NCBI GenBank assembly: GCA_947471745.1
Contig: CANJKZ010000092.1
Coordinates: forward strand, 2,108,001 to 2,172,000
Source: Closterium sp. Naga37s-1
Taxonomy: Eukaryota > Streptophyta > Zygnematophyceae > Desmidiales > Closteriaceae
Reading direction: 5' to 3'
Length of the DNA: 64,000 bases
Within the stretch, counting starts at the first letter, position 1. The number at the start of each line of letters is the position of its first letter. Both the position numbers and the translations under genes were made by a program. Positions 1 through 13,954 of this stretch are shown one piece after another. The notes below the pieces were generated by a model, which had not been told where the DNA came from, made no database searches, and saw only the letters and a list, made by a program, of their open reading frames with translations.

Positions 1-3000
1 CAACCGATCAATTGAACCAACAGGCTAGTTGGTCCAACCGGTCCATTGGACCAACACGCAAGTTGGTCCAACTGGTCCATTGGACCAACAGGCCAGTTGG
101 TCGAATTGGTCCATAGGACAAAGTGGTTAGTTGGTCTAACCGATCCGTTCGACCAACAAGCCAGTTGGTCCAACCGGTCCATTCGGCCAACAGGCATGTT
201 GGTCCAACCGGTCCATTGGACCAACAGGCCAGTTGGTCGAACCTGTCCATTGGACCAACAGGCCAGTTGGTCGAACCGGTCCATTGGACCAACAGGCCAG
301 TTGGTCCAACCTGTCCATTCGACCAACAGGCCAGTTGGTCCAACCGGTCCATTGGGCCAACAGGCCAGTTGGTCCAACCGATCAATTGGACCAACAGGCC
401 AGTTGGTCCAACCGGTCCATTGGACCAACAGGCAAGCTGGTCCAACCGGTCCATTGGACCAACAGGCAAGTTGGTCCAACCGGTCCATTGGACCAACAGG
501 CCAGTTGGTTGAACTGGTCCATTGGACAAAGTGGCCAGTTGGTCTAACCGATCCATTCGACCAACAAGCTAGTTGGTCCAACCGGTCCATTCGGCCAACA
601 GGCATGTTGGTCCAACCGGTCCATTGGACCAACAGGCCAGTTGGTCGAACCTGTCCATTGGACCAACATGCAAGTTGGTCGAACCGATCCATTGGACCGA
701 CAGGCCAGTTCGTCCAACCGGTCTATTTGGCCAACATTCCATTTGGTCCAACCGGTCCATTGGGCCAACAGGCCAGTTGGTCCAACCGGTCCATCCGACC
801 AACATGCCAGTTGGTCCAACCGGTCCATTGGACCAACAGGCCAGTTGGTCGAACTGGTCCATTGGACCAATAGGCCAGTTGGTCTAACCGATCCATTAGA
901 CCAACAGGTCAGTTGGTCCAACCGGTCCATTCAACCAACTGGCCAGTTGGTCGCACTGGTCCAAGTTGGTCGAACCGGTCCATTGGACCAACAGGCAAGT
1001 TGGTCCAACCGGTCCATTGGACCAACAGGCCAGTTGGTCGAACTGGTCCATTGGACAAAGTGGCAAGTTGGTCTAACCGATCCATTCGACCAACAAGCCA
1101 GTTGGTCTAACCGGTCCATTCGGCCAACAGGCATGTTGGTCCAACCGGTCCATTGGACCAACAGGCCAGTTGGTCGAACCTGTCCATTGGACCAACATGC
1201 AAGTTGGTCGAACCGATCCATTGGACCAACAGGCCAGTTGGTCCAACCGGTCTATTTGGCCAACATTCCAGTTGGTCCAACCGGTCCATTGGGCCAACAG
1301 GCCAGTTGGTCCAACCGGTCCATCCGACCAACATGCCATTTGGTTTAACCGGTCCATTGGACCAACAGGCCAGTTGGTCGAACTGGTCCATTGGACCAAC
1401 AGGCCAGTTGGTCTAACCGATCCATTAGACCAACAGGTCAGTTGGTCCAACCGGTCCATTAAACCAACTGGCCAGTTGGTCGCACTGGTCCAAGTTGGTC
1501 GAACCGGTCCATTTGACCAACAGGCCAGTTGGTCCAACCGGTCCATTGGACCAACAGGCCAATTGGTCGAACTGGTCCATCGGACCAACAGGCCAGTTGG
1601 TCTAACCGATCCATTAGACCAACAGGTCAGTTGGTCCAACAGGTCCATTCAACCAACTTGCCAGTTGGTCGCACTAGTCCAAGTTGGTCCAACCGGTCGA
1701 TTGGACCAATAGGCCAGTTGGTCCAACCGGTCCATCCGACCAACATGCCAGTTGGTCCAATCGGTCCATTGGACCAACAGGCCAGTTGGTCGAACTGGTC
1801 CATTGGACAAAGTGGCAAGTTGGTCTAACCGATCCATTCGACCAACAAGCCAGTTGGTCCAACCGGTCCATTCGGCCAACAGGCATGTTGGTCCAACCGG
1901 TCCATTGGACCAACAGGCCAGTTGGTCGAACCTGTCCATTGGACCAACATGCAAGTTGGTCGAACCGATCCATAGGACCAACAGGCCAGTTGGTCCAACC
2001 GGTCTATTTGGCCAACATTCCAGTTGGTCCAACCGGTCCATTGGGCCAACAGGCCAGTTGGTCCAACCGGTCCATCCGACCAACATGCCAGTTGGTCCAA
2101 CCGGTCCATTGGACCAACAGGCCACTTGGTCGAACTGGTCCATTGGACCAACAGGCCAGTTGGTCTAACCGATCCATTAGACCAACAGGTCAGTTGGTCC
2201 AACCGGTCCATTCAACCAACTGGCCAGTTGGTCGCACTGGTCCAAGTTGGTCGAACCGGTACATTGGACCAACAGGAGAGTTGGTCGAACCGGTACATTC
2301 GGCCAACATGCCAGTTGGTCCAACCGTTCCATTCGGCCAATAAGCAAGTTGGTCCAACCGGTCCATTGGACCAACATGCAAGTTGGTCTAACCGGTCCAT
2401 TGGGACAACATGCCAGTTGGTCTAACCGGTCCATTGGGCCAATAGGCCAGTTGGACTAACCGGTCCATTGGGCCAATAGGCCAGTTGATACAACCGGTCC
2501 TTTGGGCCAACAGGCCAGTTGGTCCAATTGGTCCATTGGGCCAACAGGCCAGTTGGTCAAGCCGGTCCATTGGGCCAACATGCCAGTTGGTCCAACCGGT
2601 CCCTTGGACCAACAGGCCAGTTGGTCCAACCGATGCATTCGGCCAACAGGCCAGTTGGTCCATCCGGTCCATTGGGCCAATAGGCCAGTTTGTCTAACCG
2701 ATCCAATGGACCAACAGGCCAGTTGGTCCAACCAGTCCATTCGGCCAACAGGCAAGTTGGTCCAACCGGTCCATTAGACCAATAGGCTAGTTGGTCGAAC
2801 CGGTCCATTGGACCAACAGGCCAGTTGGTCCAACCGGTCCATTCGGCCAACATGCAAGTTCGTCCAAACGGTCCATTGGACCAAAATGCCTGTTGGTCCA
2901 ACCGGTCCATTTGGACAACAGGCCAGTTGGTCTAACCAGTCTATTGGGCCAACAGGCCATTTGGTACAACCGGTCATTTGGGCCAACAGACCAGTTGGAC

Positions 3001-4010
3001 CAACCGGTCCATTAGGCCAACAGCCCAGCTGGTCAAGCCGGTCCATTGGACCGACAGGCTTTTTGGTCGAACCGGCCCATTTGGCGAACAGGCCAGTTGG
3101 TCCAACCGGTCCCTTGGACCAACAGGCCAGTTGGTCCAATCGGTTCATTCGGCCAACAAGCCAGATGGTCCAAACGGTCCACTGGACCAACAAGCCAGTT
3201 GGTCCATCCGGTCCATTGGGCTAACAGGCCAGTTGGTCTAGCTGATCCATTGGACCAACATGCCAGTTGGTCCAAACGGTCCATTAGACCAATAGGCCAG
3301 TTGGTCGAATCGGTCCATTGGACCAACAGGCCACTTGGTCCAACCGGTCCATTTGGCCAACAGGCCAGATGGTCTAACTGGTCCATTGGACTAACAGGCC
3401 TGTTGGAACCAGCTGACCAGTTGGTCCAACCGGTCCATAGGACTGACAGGCCAGTTGGTCCAACCGGTCCACTTGGCCAATAGGCCAGATGGTCCAACTG
3501 GTCCATTGGACCAACAGGCCGGTTGTTCCAACCGGTCCATTAAACTGACACGCGAGTTGGTCCAACCGGTCCATTTTGCCAACAGGCCAGTAGGTCGAAC
3601 CGGTCCATAGGACCATTAGGCCAGTTGGTCCAACCAGACCATTTGGTCCAACAGGCCAGTTGGTCCAACAGTCCATTTGGCCAAAAGGCCAGTTGGTCTA
3701 ACCGGTCCATTGGACAAACAGGCCAGTTGGTCCAACCGGTCCATCGGACCAACAGGCCGGTTGTTCCAATCGGTCCATTGGACCAACAGGCCGTTTGGTC
3801 CAACCGGTCCATTGGACCAATAGGCCAGGTGGTCCAACAGTCCTTTTGGCCAACAAGCCAGTTGGTCCAGCTGGTCCAATGGAAAAGCAGGTCAATCGGT
3901 CCAACCAGTCCACTCGAAAAACATGCTAGTTGATCCAACTGGTCCATTGGACCAACAGGCGAGTTCGTCCAACCGGCCCACTTGGCCAACAGGCAAGTTG
4001 GTCCGACCAA
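1..4010 (-). repeat. 34-bp satellite array, block 1 (reverse orientation)
   Basis: This is a tandem array of a 34-bp unit, seen here as the complement of the forward unit exemplified at 6977-7010. Monomers mostly carry the variant ending CCATTGGA rather than the CCATAGGA common further on. Each unit holds a 9-bp inverted repeat, GTTGGTCCA and TGGACCAAC, around a 10-nt loop, plus ACCGGT and GGCC dyads. Variant monomers recur in order (TCGCACTGGT or close to it at 951, 1480, 1669 and 2232), which shows higher-order structure of about 530 bp. Both strands are largely stop-free because this monomer variant has no stop in any phase. No gene is seen. Confidence 0.95.
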
Positions 4011-7000
4011 TTGGTCTGTTGGTCCTATGGACCGGTCGGACCAAATGGCCTGTTGGCCGAATGGACCGGTCGGATTAAATGGCCTGTTGGCCGAATGGAC
4101 CGGTTGGACCAACTGGCCTGTTGGTCTTATGGACCAGTTGGACCAAATGGCCTGATGGTCCTATGGACCGGTTGGACCAACTGGCCTGTTGGTCCTATGG
4201 ACCGGTTGGACCAACAAGACTGTTGGTCCTATGGACCGGTTGGACCAACTAGCATGTTGATCCTACAGACCGGTTGGACCACCAGGCTGGTTGGTCTTAT
4301 GGACCGGTTGGACCAACTGGCCTGTTGGTCCTATGGACCGGTTGGACCAAATGGCCTGTTGGTCCTATGGATCGGTCGGACCAAATGGCCTGTTGGCCAA
4401 ATGGACCGGTTGGACCAACTAGCCAGTTGGCTGAATGGACCGGTTGGACCAACTGGCCCGTGGGCCCTGTGGACCGGTTGGACCAAACGACCTGTTGGCC
4501 GAATGGACCAGTTGGACCAACTAGCCTGTTGGTCCTATGGACCAGTTGGACCAACTGGCCTGTTGGTCCTATGGATTGGTTAGACCAACTGGCCTGTTGG
4601 CCCTATGGACCGGTTGGACCAACTAGCCTATTGGTCCAATGGACCGGTTGGAGCAACTCGCCTATTGGTCCAATGGACCAGTTGGACCAACTGGATTGAT
4701 GGTCCAATGGACAGGTTGGACCAACTGGCATGTTGGTCCTATGGACCGGTTGAACCAACTCGCATGTTGGTCCTATGGACCGGTTGGACCAACTGACCTG
4801 TTGGTCCTATGGACCTGTTGGAACAACTAGCCAGTTGGCTGAATGGACCGGTTGGACCAATTGGCCCGTGGGCCCTGTGGACCGGTTGGACCAAACGACC
4901 TGTTGGCCGAATGGACCGGTTGGACCAACTGGCCTGTTGGTCCTATGGACCGGTTGGACCAACTGGCCTTCTGCCGAATGGACCGGTTAGACCAACTGGC
5001 CTGTTTGCCCTATGGACCGGTTGCACCAACTCGCCTATTGGTCCAATAGACCCGGTGGAGCAACTGGCCTATTGGTCCAATGGACGAGTTGGACCAACTT
5101 GATTGCTGGTCCAATGGACCGGTTGGACCAACTGGCCGGTTGATCTTATGGACCGGTTGAACCAACTCGCATGTTGGTCCTATGGACCGGTTGGACCAAC
5201 TGGCCAGTTGGCCCTATGGACCGGTTGGACCAACTGGCCTATTGGCCAAATGGAACAGTTGGACCAATTGGATTGTTGGTCCAATGAACCGGTTGGACCA
5301 ACTGGCATGTGTCCTATGGATCGGTTGGACCAACTGGCCTGTAGGTCCTATGGACCGGACGGACCAACTGGCCTTTTGGCCGAATGGTCCGGTTGGACAA
5401 ACTAGCCTGTTGGCCGAATGGACCGGTTGGATGAACTGGCCTGTTGGCCGAATGGACCGGTTGGAACAACTGGCCAGTTGGTCCTATGGACCGGTTGGAC
5501 CAACTGGCCTATTGGTCCAATGGACCGGCTAGACCAACTGGCCTATTGGTCCAATGGACCGGTTCTACCAACTGGTTTGTTTGTCATATGGACCGGTTGG
5601 ACCAACTAGCCTGTTGGCCGAATGGACCGGTTGGACAACTGGCCTGTTGGTCTAATTGACTCGTTGGACCAACTGGAATGTTGGTCCTAAGGGCCGGTTG
5701 GACCAAGTGGCCTGTTGGTCCAATGGCCTGGTTGGACCAGCAGGCCTGTTGGTCCTATGGACCGGTTGGACCAACTGGCTTGTTGGCCGAATGGACCGAT
5801 TGGACCAACTGGCGTGTTGGTCATATGGACTGGTTGGACCAACAGGCCTGTTGGTCCTATGGACTCGTTGGGCCAACTGGCCTGGTAGTCGGATGGACCG
5901 GTTGGACCAACTGGCCGGTTGGTCCTATGGACCGGTTCGACCAACTGGACTGTTGGCCGAATGGACCGGTTGGACCAACTGGCCTGTTGATCCAATGGAC
6001 CGGTTGGACCAACTGGATTGTTGGTCCAATGGACCGGTTGGACCAAGTGGCCTGTTGGTCCTGTGGACCTGTTAGACCAAATGGCCTGTTGGTCCTATGG
6101 ATCGGTCGGACCAAATGGCCTGTTGGCCGAATGGCCCAGTTGGACCAACTAGCCCGTGGGCCCTGTGGACCGGTTGGACCAACTGGCCCGTGGGCCCTGT
6201 GGACCGGTTGGACCAAACGACCGGTTGGCCGAATAAACCGGTTGGACCAACTGGCCTGTTGGTCCTATGGACCGGTTGGACCAACTGGCCTTCTGCCGAA
6301 TGGACCGCTTAGACCAACTGGCCTCTTGGCCCTATGGACCGGTTGGATCAACTGGCCTATTGGTCCAATGGACCGGTTGGACCAACTGGATTGTTGGTCC
6401 AATGGACCGGTCGGACCTAATGGCCTGTTGGCCGAGTGGACCGGTTGGACCAATTGGCATGTTGCCCGAATGGACTGGTTGGACCAACTGGCCTGTTGGT
6501 CCTATGGACCAGTTGGACGAACTGGCCTGTTGGCCGAATGGACTGGTTGGACCAACTGGCCTGTTGGTCCTATGGACCGGTTGGACCAACAGGTAAGTTG
6601 GTCCTATGGACGGGTGTGACCAACCGGCCTGTTGGCCGAATGGACCGGTTGGACCAACAGGCCTGTTGGTCCTATGGACCGGTTGGACCAACTGGCCTAT
6701 TGGCCGAATGGACTGGTTGGACCAACTGGCATGTTGGTCATATGGACGGGTTGGACCAACTGGCCTGTTGGTCGTATGGACCGGTCGGACCAACTGGCCT
6801 GTTGGTCCTATGGACCGGTTGGACCAATTGGCCTCTTGGTCCTATGGACTGGTTGGACCAACTGGCCTGTTGGTCGTATGGACCGGTTGGACCAATAGGC
6901 CTGTTGGTCGTATGGACGGACCAACTGGCCTATTGGTCGGATGGACCGGTTGGACCAATTGGCCTGTTGGTCCTATGGACCGGTTGGACCAACTGGCCTG

Positions 7001-10000
7001 TTGGTCCTATGGACCGGTTGGACCAACAGGCAAGTTGGTCCTATGGACGGGTGTGACCAACCGGCCTGTTGGCCGAATGGACCGGTTGGACCAACAGGCC
7101 TGTTGGTCCTATGGACCGGTTGGACCAACTGGCCTATTGGCCGAATGGACTGGTTGGACCAACTGGCATGTTGGTCATATGGACGGGTTGGACCAACTGG
7201 CCTGTTGGTCGTATGGACCGGTCGGACCAACTGGCCTGTTGGTCCTATGGACCGGTTGGACCAATTGGCCTCTTGGTCCTATGGACTGGTTGGACCAACT
7301 GGCCTGTTGGTCGTATGGACCGGTTGGACCAATAGGCCTGTTGGTCGTATGGACGGACCAACTGGCCTATTGGTCGGATGGACCGGTTGGACCAATTGGC
7401 CTGTTGGTCCTATGGACCGGTTGGACCAACTGGCCTGTTGGTCCTATGGACCGGTTGGACCAACTGGCCTGTTGGCCGAATGGACTGGTTGGACCAACTG
7501 GCATGTTGGTCCTATGGACCGGTTGGACCAACTGGCCTGTTGGTCCAATGGCCCGGTTGGACCTCCAGGCCTGTTGGTCCTTTGGATTGTTTGGACCAAC
7601 TGGCATGTTGGTCCAATGGCCCGGTTGGACCAACTGGCCTGTTGGTCCTATGGACCGGTTGGACCAACAGGCCTGTTGGTTCTATGGACCGGTTGGACCA
7701 ACTGGCCTGTTGGCCGAATGGACCGGTTGGACCAACTGGCATGTTGGTCCTATGGACCGGTTGGACCAACTGGCCTGTTGGTCCAATGGCCCGGTTGGAC
7801 CACCAGGCCTGTTGGTCCTTTGGATTGTTTGGACCAACTGGCCTGTTGGTCCTATGGACCGGTTGGACCAACTGGCCTGTTGGTCGTATGGACCGGTTGG
7901 ACCAATTGGCCTGTCGGTCATTTGGACCGGTCTGACCAACTGGCCTGTTGGTCATATGGACCGGTTGGACCAACTGGCCTGTTGGTCCTATGGACCAGTT
8001 GGACCACCAGGCCTGTTGGTCCTTTGGACCGGTTGGACCAACTGGCCTGTTGGCCGAATGGACCGGTTAGACCAACTGGCCTGTTGGTCCTATGGAACGG
8101 TGGGACCAATTGGCCTGTTGGTCCTATGGACCGGTCGGACCAAATGGCCTGTTGGTCGAAGGGGCCTATTGGACCAACAGTCCTGTTGGTGGACCGCTTT
8201 GACCAACTGGCCTGTTGGTCCTATGGACCGGTTGGACCAACTGGCCTGTTGGTCCTATGGACCGGTTGGACCAACTGGCCTATTGGTCCAATGGACCGGT
8301 TGAACCAACTGGCCTATTGGTCCAATGGACTGGTTCTACCACTGGTTTGTTAGTCATATGGACTGGTTGGACCAACTGGTCTGTTGGCCGAATGGACCGG
8401 TTGGACAACTGGCCTGTTGGTCTAATAGACTGGTTGGACCAACTGACATGTTGGTCCTATGGACCGGTTGGACCAACTGATGAGTTGGTTCAATGGCCTG
8501 GTTGGATTAGCAGGCCTGTTGGTCCTACGCACCGGTTGGACCAACTAGCTTGTTGGCCGAATGGACCAATTGGACCAATTGGCGTGTTGGTCCTATAGAC
8601 TGGTTGGACCAACAGGCCTGTTGGTCCTATGCACTCGTTGGGCCAACTGGCCTGCTAGTCGGATTGACCGGTTGGACCAACTGGCCTGTTGGTCCTATGC
8701 ATCGGCTGGTCCAACTGGCTTGTTGGTCCTATGGACCGGTTGGACCAACTGGCCTGTTGGTCCTATGGACCGGTTGGACCAACTGGTCTGTTGGCTGAAT
8801 GGACCGGTTCGACCAACTGGCCTGTTAGTCCTATGGACCGGTTGGACCAACAGGCCTGCTGGTCCTATGGACCGGTTGGACCAACAAGCCCGTTGGTCCT
8901 ATGGACCGGTTAGACCAACTGGCCTGTTGGTCCTATGGACCGGTTTGACCAACTTGCCTGTTGGCCGAACGGACCGGTTGGACCAACTGGCCTATTGGTC
9001 ATATGGAACGGTTGGACCAACTGGCCTGTTGGTCCTATGGACCGGTTGGACCACCTGGCATATTGGTCCTATGGACCGGTTGGACCAACTGGCCTGTTGG
9101 TCCTATGGACCGATTTGACCAACTTGCCTGTTGGCCGAACGGACCGGTTGGACCAACTGGCCTATTGGTCATATGGAACGGTTGGACCAACTGGCCTGTT
9201 GGTCCTATGGACCGGTTGGACCACCTGGCATATTGGTCCTATGGACCGGTTGGACCAACTGGCCTGTTGGCCGAATGGACCGGCTGGACCAACTGGCCTG
9301 TTGGCCGAATGGACCGGTTGGACCAACTGGCCTGTTGGTCCAATGGACCGGTTGGACCAACTGGCCTGTTGGTCTAATGGACCGGTTGGACCAACTGGCT
9401 TGTTGGTCCTATGGACCGGTTGGACCAACTGGCCTGTTAGTCCAATGGACCGGTTGGACCAACCGGCCTGTTGGTCCAATGGATCGGTTGGACCAACTGG
9501 ACTGTTGGCCCAATGGACCGGTTGGACCAACTGGCCTGTTGGTCCTATGGACCGGTTGGACCAACAAGCCTGTTGATCGAATGGACTGGTTGGACCAACT
9601 GGGCTGTTGATCCTATGGACCGGTTGGAGCAACTGGCCTGTTGTCCTATGGACCGGTTGGACCAACTGGTCTGTTGTCCTATGGACCAGTTGGACCAAAT
9701 GGCATGTTGGCTTAATGGACCGGTTGGACCACCAGGCCTGTTGGTCCTATGGCCGGGTTGGACCACCAGGCCACTCGGTCCATTGGACCGGTTGGACCAA
9801 CTGGCTTGTTGGTCGGATGGACCGGTTCGACCAACTGGCCTGTTGGTCCTATGGAATAGTTGGACCAACTGGCCTGTTGGCCGAATGGACCGGTTGGACC
9901 AACTGGCCTGTTGGTCCAATGGACCGGTTGGACCAACTGGCCTATTGGTCCAATGGACCAGTTGGACCAACTCGATTGTTGGTCCTATGGACTGGTTGGA

Positions 10001-11748
10001 CCAACTGGCCTGTTGGTCCTATGGACCGGTTGGACCAACTGTCCTTCTGCCGAATGGACCGGTTAGACCAACTAGCCTGTTGGTCCAATGGACCGGTTGG
10101 ACGAACTGGCCTGTTGGTCCTATGGACCGGTTGAACCAACTCGCATGTTGGTCCTATGGACCGGTTGGACCAACTGGCCAATTGGCCAAATGGAACAGTT
10201 GGACCAACTGGATTGTTGGTCCAATGGACCGGTTGGACCAACAGGCATGTTGGTCCTATGGACCGGTTGAACCAACTCGCATGTTGGTCCTTTGGACCGG
10301 TTGGACCAACTTGCCTGTTGGCCCAATGGCCCAGTTGGACCAACTGGCCTGTTGGTCCTATGGACCGGTTGGAACAACTAGCCAGTTGGCTGAATGGACC
10401 GGTAGGACAAACTGGGCCGTGGGCCCTGTGGACCGGTTGGACCAACTGGCCTGTTGGTTCTATGGACCGGTTGGACCTACTGGCCTTCTGCCGAATGGAC
10501 CGGTTAGACCAACTGGCCTGTTGGCCCTATGGACCGGTTGGAGCAACTGGCCTATTGGTCCAATGGACAAGTTGGACCAACTCGATTGTTGGTCCAATGG
10601 ACTGGTTGAAACAACTGGCCTGTTGGTCCTATGGACCGGTTGAACCAACTCGCATGTTGGTCCTATGGACCGGTTGGACCAACTGGCCTGTTGGCCCAAT
10701 AGACCGGTTGGATCAACTAGCCTATTGGCCAAATGGAACAGTTGGACCAATTGGATTGTTGGTCCAATGGACCGGTTGGACCAACTGGCATGTGTCCTGT
10801 GGATCGGTTGGACCAACTGGCCTGTTGGTCCTATGGACCGGACAGACCAACTGGCCTGTTGGCCGAATGGACCGGTTGGACCAACTAGCCTGTTGGTCCT
10901 ATGGATCGGTTGGACGAACTGGCTTGTTGGCCGAATGGACCGGTTGGACCAATTGGCCTGTTGGTCCTATGGATCGGTTGGACGAACTGGCCTGTTGGCC
11001 GAATGGAGCAGTTGGACCAACTGGATTGTTGGTCCAATGGACCGGTTGGACCAACTGGCCTGTTGGTCCTATGGACCGGTTGAACCAACTCGCATGTTGG
11101 TCCTATGGACCGATTGGACCAACTGGCCTGTTGGCCCAATGAACCGGTTGGACCATCTGGCCTGTTGGTCTTTTGGACCGATTGGACCAACTGGCCTATT
11201 GGTCCAATGGACCAGTTGGACCAACTGGATTGTTGGTCCAATGGACCGGTTGGACCAACTGGCCTGTTGGTCCTATGGACCGGTTGAACCAACTCGCATG
11301 ATGGTCCTATGGACCGGTTGGACCTACTGGCCTGTTGGCCTAATGGACCGGTTGGACCAACTGGCCTGTTGGTCCTATGGACCGGTTGGAACAACTAGCC
11401 TGTTGGCTGAATGGACCGGTTGGACCAACTGGCCCGTGGGCCCTGTGGACCGGTTGGACAAAACGACCTGTTGGCCGAATGGACCGGTTGGACCAACTGG
11501 CTTGTTGGTTCTATGGACCGGTTGGACCAACTGGCCTTCTGCCGTATGGACCGGTTAGACCAACTGGCCTGTTGGCCCTATGGACCGGTTGGACCAACTG
11601 GCCTATTGGTACAATGGACCGGTTGGAGCAACTGGCCTATTGGTCCAATGGACGAGTTGGACCAACTCGATTGTTTGTCCAATGGACCGGTTGGACCAAC
11701 TGGCCTGTTGGTCCTATGGACCAGTTGAACCAACTGGCCTGTTGGTCC
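4011..11748 (+). repeat. 34-bp satellite array, block 2 (forward orientation)
   Basis: The same 34-bp unit runs in the opposite orientation from the switch at 4010/4011; a clean unit is 6977-7010. Higher-order modules are marked by a rare monomer with GGCCCGTGGGCCC (4863, 6185, 11431), followed exactly 104 bp later by CCTTCTGCC. A 437-bp tandem duplication (variant GGGTGTGACC near 6.61 and 7.05 kb) and a 170-bp, five-monomer duplication (about 8.94 and 9.11 kb) are also visible. Long stop-free frames in all three phases of this strand are a property of the monomer and not genes. Confidence 0.95.
7040..8215 (+). repeat. Higher-order satellite block, arm 1 of a long inverted duplication
   Basis: This stretch carries an ordered set of variant monomers (GTGTGACC at 7051-7058, GGACCGCTTTGACC at 8191-8204, and a short monomer near 7355) that reappears in the same order on the other strand at 28577-29740. 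The two markers are 1,140 bp apart in both places, so there is no net length change over the block. Confidence 0.8.
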
Positions 11749-11749
11749 T

Positions 11750-13897
11750 ATGTCTTTGGTTTTCATCCGGGGACATCCTCGACCCTGTACTCCCCCCCTC
11801 CCCCTCCCACTCCACGGCTCCCCCCCCCATTTTCCCCACTCCCTCTCCTCCCCCCTCCTCCGCTCCCCCTCCCTCGACTCACCCAACTTCCCCCCTTCGT
11901 GCTCCCCCCCCCCCTTGCTCCCGCCCCCACACTCGCTCCCTTGGTCCCCCCCCCCCCCTCCACATACCTTGTCCTGCACTTCCCTCCTTCCCCCCCTCAC
12001 TATCCCCACCCTTCCCCCCAGTACACATCCTCCTCGCCTGCAGATTCACCCTTCCCCGGCCGCCCGCACCAGCGCTCTTACGCAGCCGTGGCGCAGTGTA
12101 GCCGAGCAGCCGCGCCGCAGTACAACAGCACAACAGCGTCCCAGCCGCGACCTCTCTCTGCGCAGCAGTCTTGCAACTCCACCACCCCCCTCTCTTCCTC
12201 CTCCCATCTCTCCCCTCCTCTCTGAGGACACTCACGATGAGCTTCTCCTCCTCCACCTCTATCAACCCTCCCATGCCCCCATCGTCCGCACCTTGACTGG
12301 CGCCCCAGTCCTTCTCTTCTCTGGGGTGCCTACCGTCTTCGAGCCCTCAACCTATGAGGAAGCCATCGCCTGTCTCGATGCCCCTCTTTGGATCGAGGCA
12401 ATGGCCAAAGAGACATCTTCCTTCATCCACAACGGCACCTTCATCGACGTTCCCCGCCCCCACTCGTCCAACGTCGTCAAAGGCAAATGGGTCTTCAGGG
12501 TGAAGCTGCTCCCCGGCGAGTCTCCCGTCTTCAAAGCTCGCTACTGCGCCAAAGGGTTCACACAAACCCATGGCTCAGACTTCTTCGACACACACTCTCC
12601 TACCGCAACCCCCCCCATTGTCCGTGTGTTCTTGGACTTCGTCGCTCGAAGTGGGTTGCTACTCCACTCTATGGACGTCACCACTGCGTTCCTCCAAGGC
12701 GATCTCCACGAAATTATCTTCATGGAGCGCCCCGAGGGCTTCCAGGGCTCCTTCGACCCCTCCACTGTTTGGCAGCTGCGTCGCCCCGTCTATGGCCTCA
12801 AACAGGCTCCGCGTGAATGGCACGCCAAGCTCTCCTCCACGCTCCGCGACCTTGGATTTCACCCCTCCAAGGCCGCCCCCAGCCTCTTCCTCCGCACCTC
12901 CCCCTCCCCCTTCTACATCCTCGTCTACGTGGATGACATGCTGCTGGCTGCTGACTCTCCTGCTGCTCTCCAGTCCGTCAAAGACCAGCTTCATCAGCGT
13001 CTTGCCTGCAAAGACCTGGGAGAGGTCCGCAACTACCTCGGCATGGAGATTACTCGGGACTTGGAGGCACGAACTATCTCTCTGTCCCAACACTTTTACA
13101 TCGAGAAAGTCATCGAGCGTTTCGATATGGCCGCTGCGAAGCCTATTTCCACACCGCTTCCTGTCGGCCATCAGCTCGCTCCACCCTCCTCCCCATCCTT
13201 CTCCTCTGACCCGTACGCTGAGCTTGTTGGGGCCCTGATATACGCCATGACCTGCACTCGCCCCGACCTTGCCTACCCGATTAGTGTACTGGCTCGCTTC
13301 ATCGGGTCTGGCAAGCATGCTGCAGAGCACTGGTGGGCTGCCAAGCGCGTCCTTCGCTACCTACGCAGTACCAAGGACTTTGTGCTCACGCTAGGTGGTT
13401 CCACCCCCCCCATCCTCACTGGTTACAGTGACTCCTCCTGGGCAGATTCCCAGCCCGACCGCCGCAGCAGTCAGGGATATGGTTTCTCCCTCGGCAGCGG
13501 CCTCATCAGCTGGCGTTCCACTCGCTCCTCCTCCATCGCTCTCTCCTCCTGCGAGGCAGAGCTTTACGCCGTAACGATGGCCGCTCAGGAGGCCCGCTGG
13601 CTCTCCTTCCTCCTAGATGACCTGGGTGCTCCTCAGCCATGCCCCACCATCTGGTGCGACAACTCGAGCACCATACATCTCACCAAGGAAGCGGTTTTTC
13701 ATGGCCGCTCCAAGCACATCGAGCTTCGTCACTACTACGTTCGTGACCTTGTCAACGACGGCCACATCACCGTTCGCAAGATCGATTCCTCTACGAACCT
13801 CGCTGACATCTTCACCAAGGCACTGTCTCGCCTGACGCACTCTGCTCTTCTTCTTTTTCTTGGCCTTGCCCCTCGCTCGATCCCCTCCCGTGGCTGA
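11750..13897 (+). pseudogene. copia pol remnant: reverse transcriptase and RNase H
   Basis: This is the 3' part of a Ty1/copia pol gene. After a Pro/Ser-rich spacer (to about 12300), the reverse transcriptase starts near 12340 and includes the conserved segment around YGLKQAPREW and the catalytic YVDD at about 12930. RNase H follows from about 13420 to the end, with the DSSWAD, SSCEAELYA and KHIELR segments typical of copia elements. The first ATG at 11750 lies in the junction with the satellite and is not a real start. In a live element these domains are released from a Gag-Pol polyprotein and copy the RNA genome inside the particle. This is a fossil fragment with no upstream half. Confidence 0.85.
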
Positions 13898-13954
13898 CTC
13901 AGGGGTTGCATCCTCTCCTGTCCAAGTCCTCTCGTCTTATGTATGCAAAGGGGT

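Noticed and set aside
1-4010. CRISPR-like array because of regular short repeats
   Set aside because: Units are directly adjacent with no unique spacers, the period is the full repeat, there are no cas genes, and the setting is eukaryotic.
6606-8353. Long plus-strand open frames (565 and 470 codons) as genes
   Set aside because: Same satellite artefact; overlapping frames of one strand encode the same 34-residue cycle in different phases.
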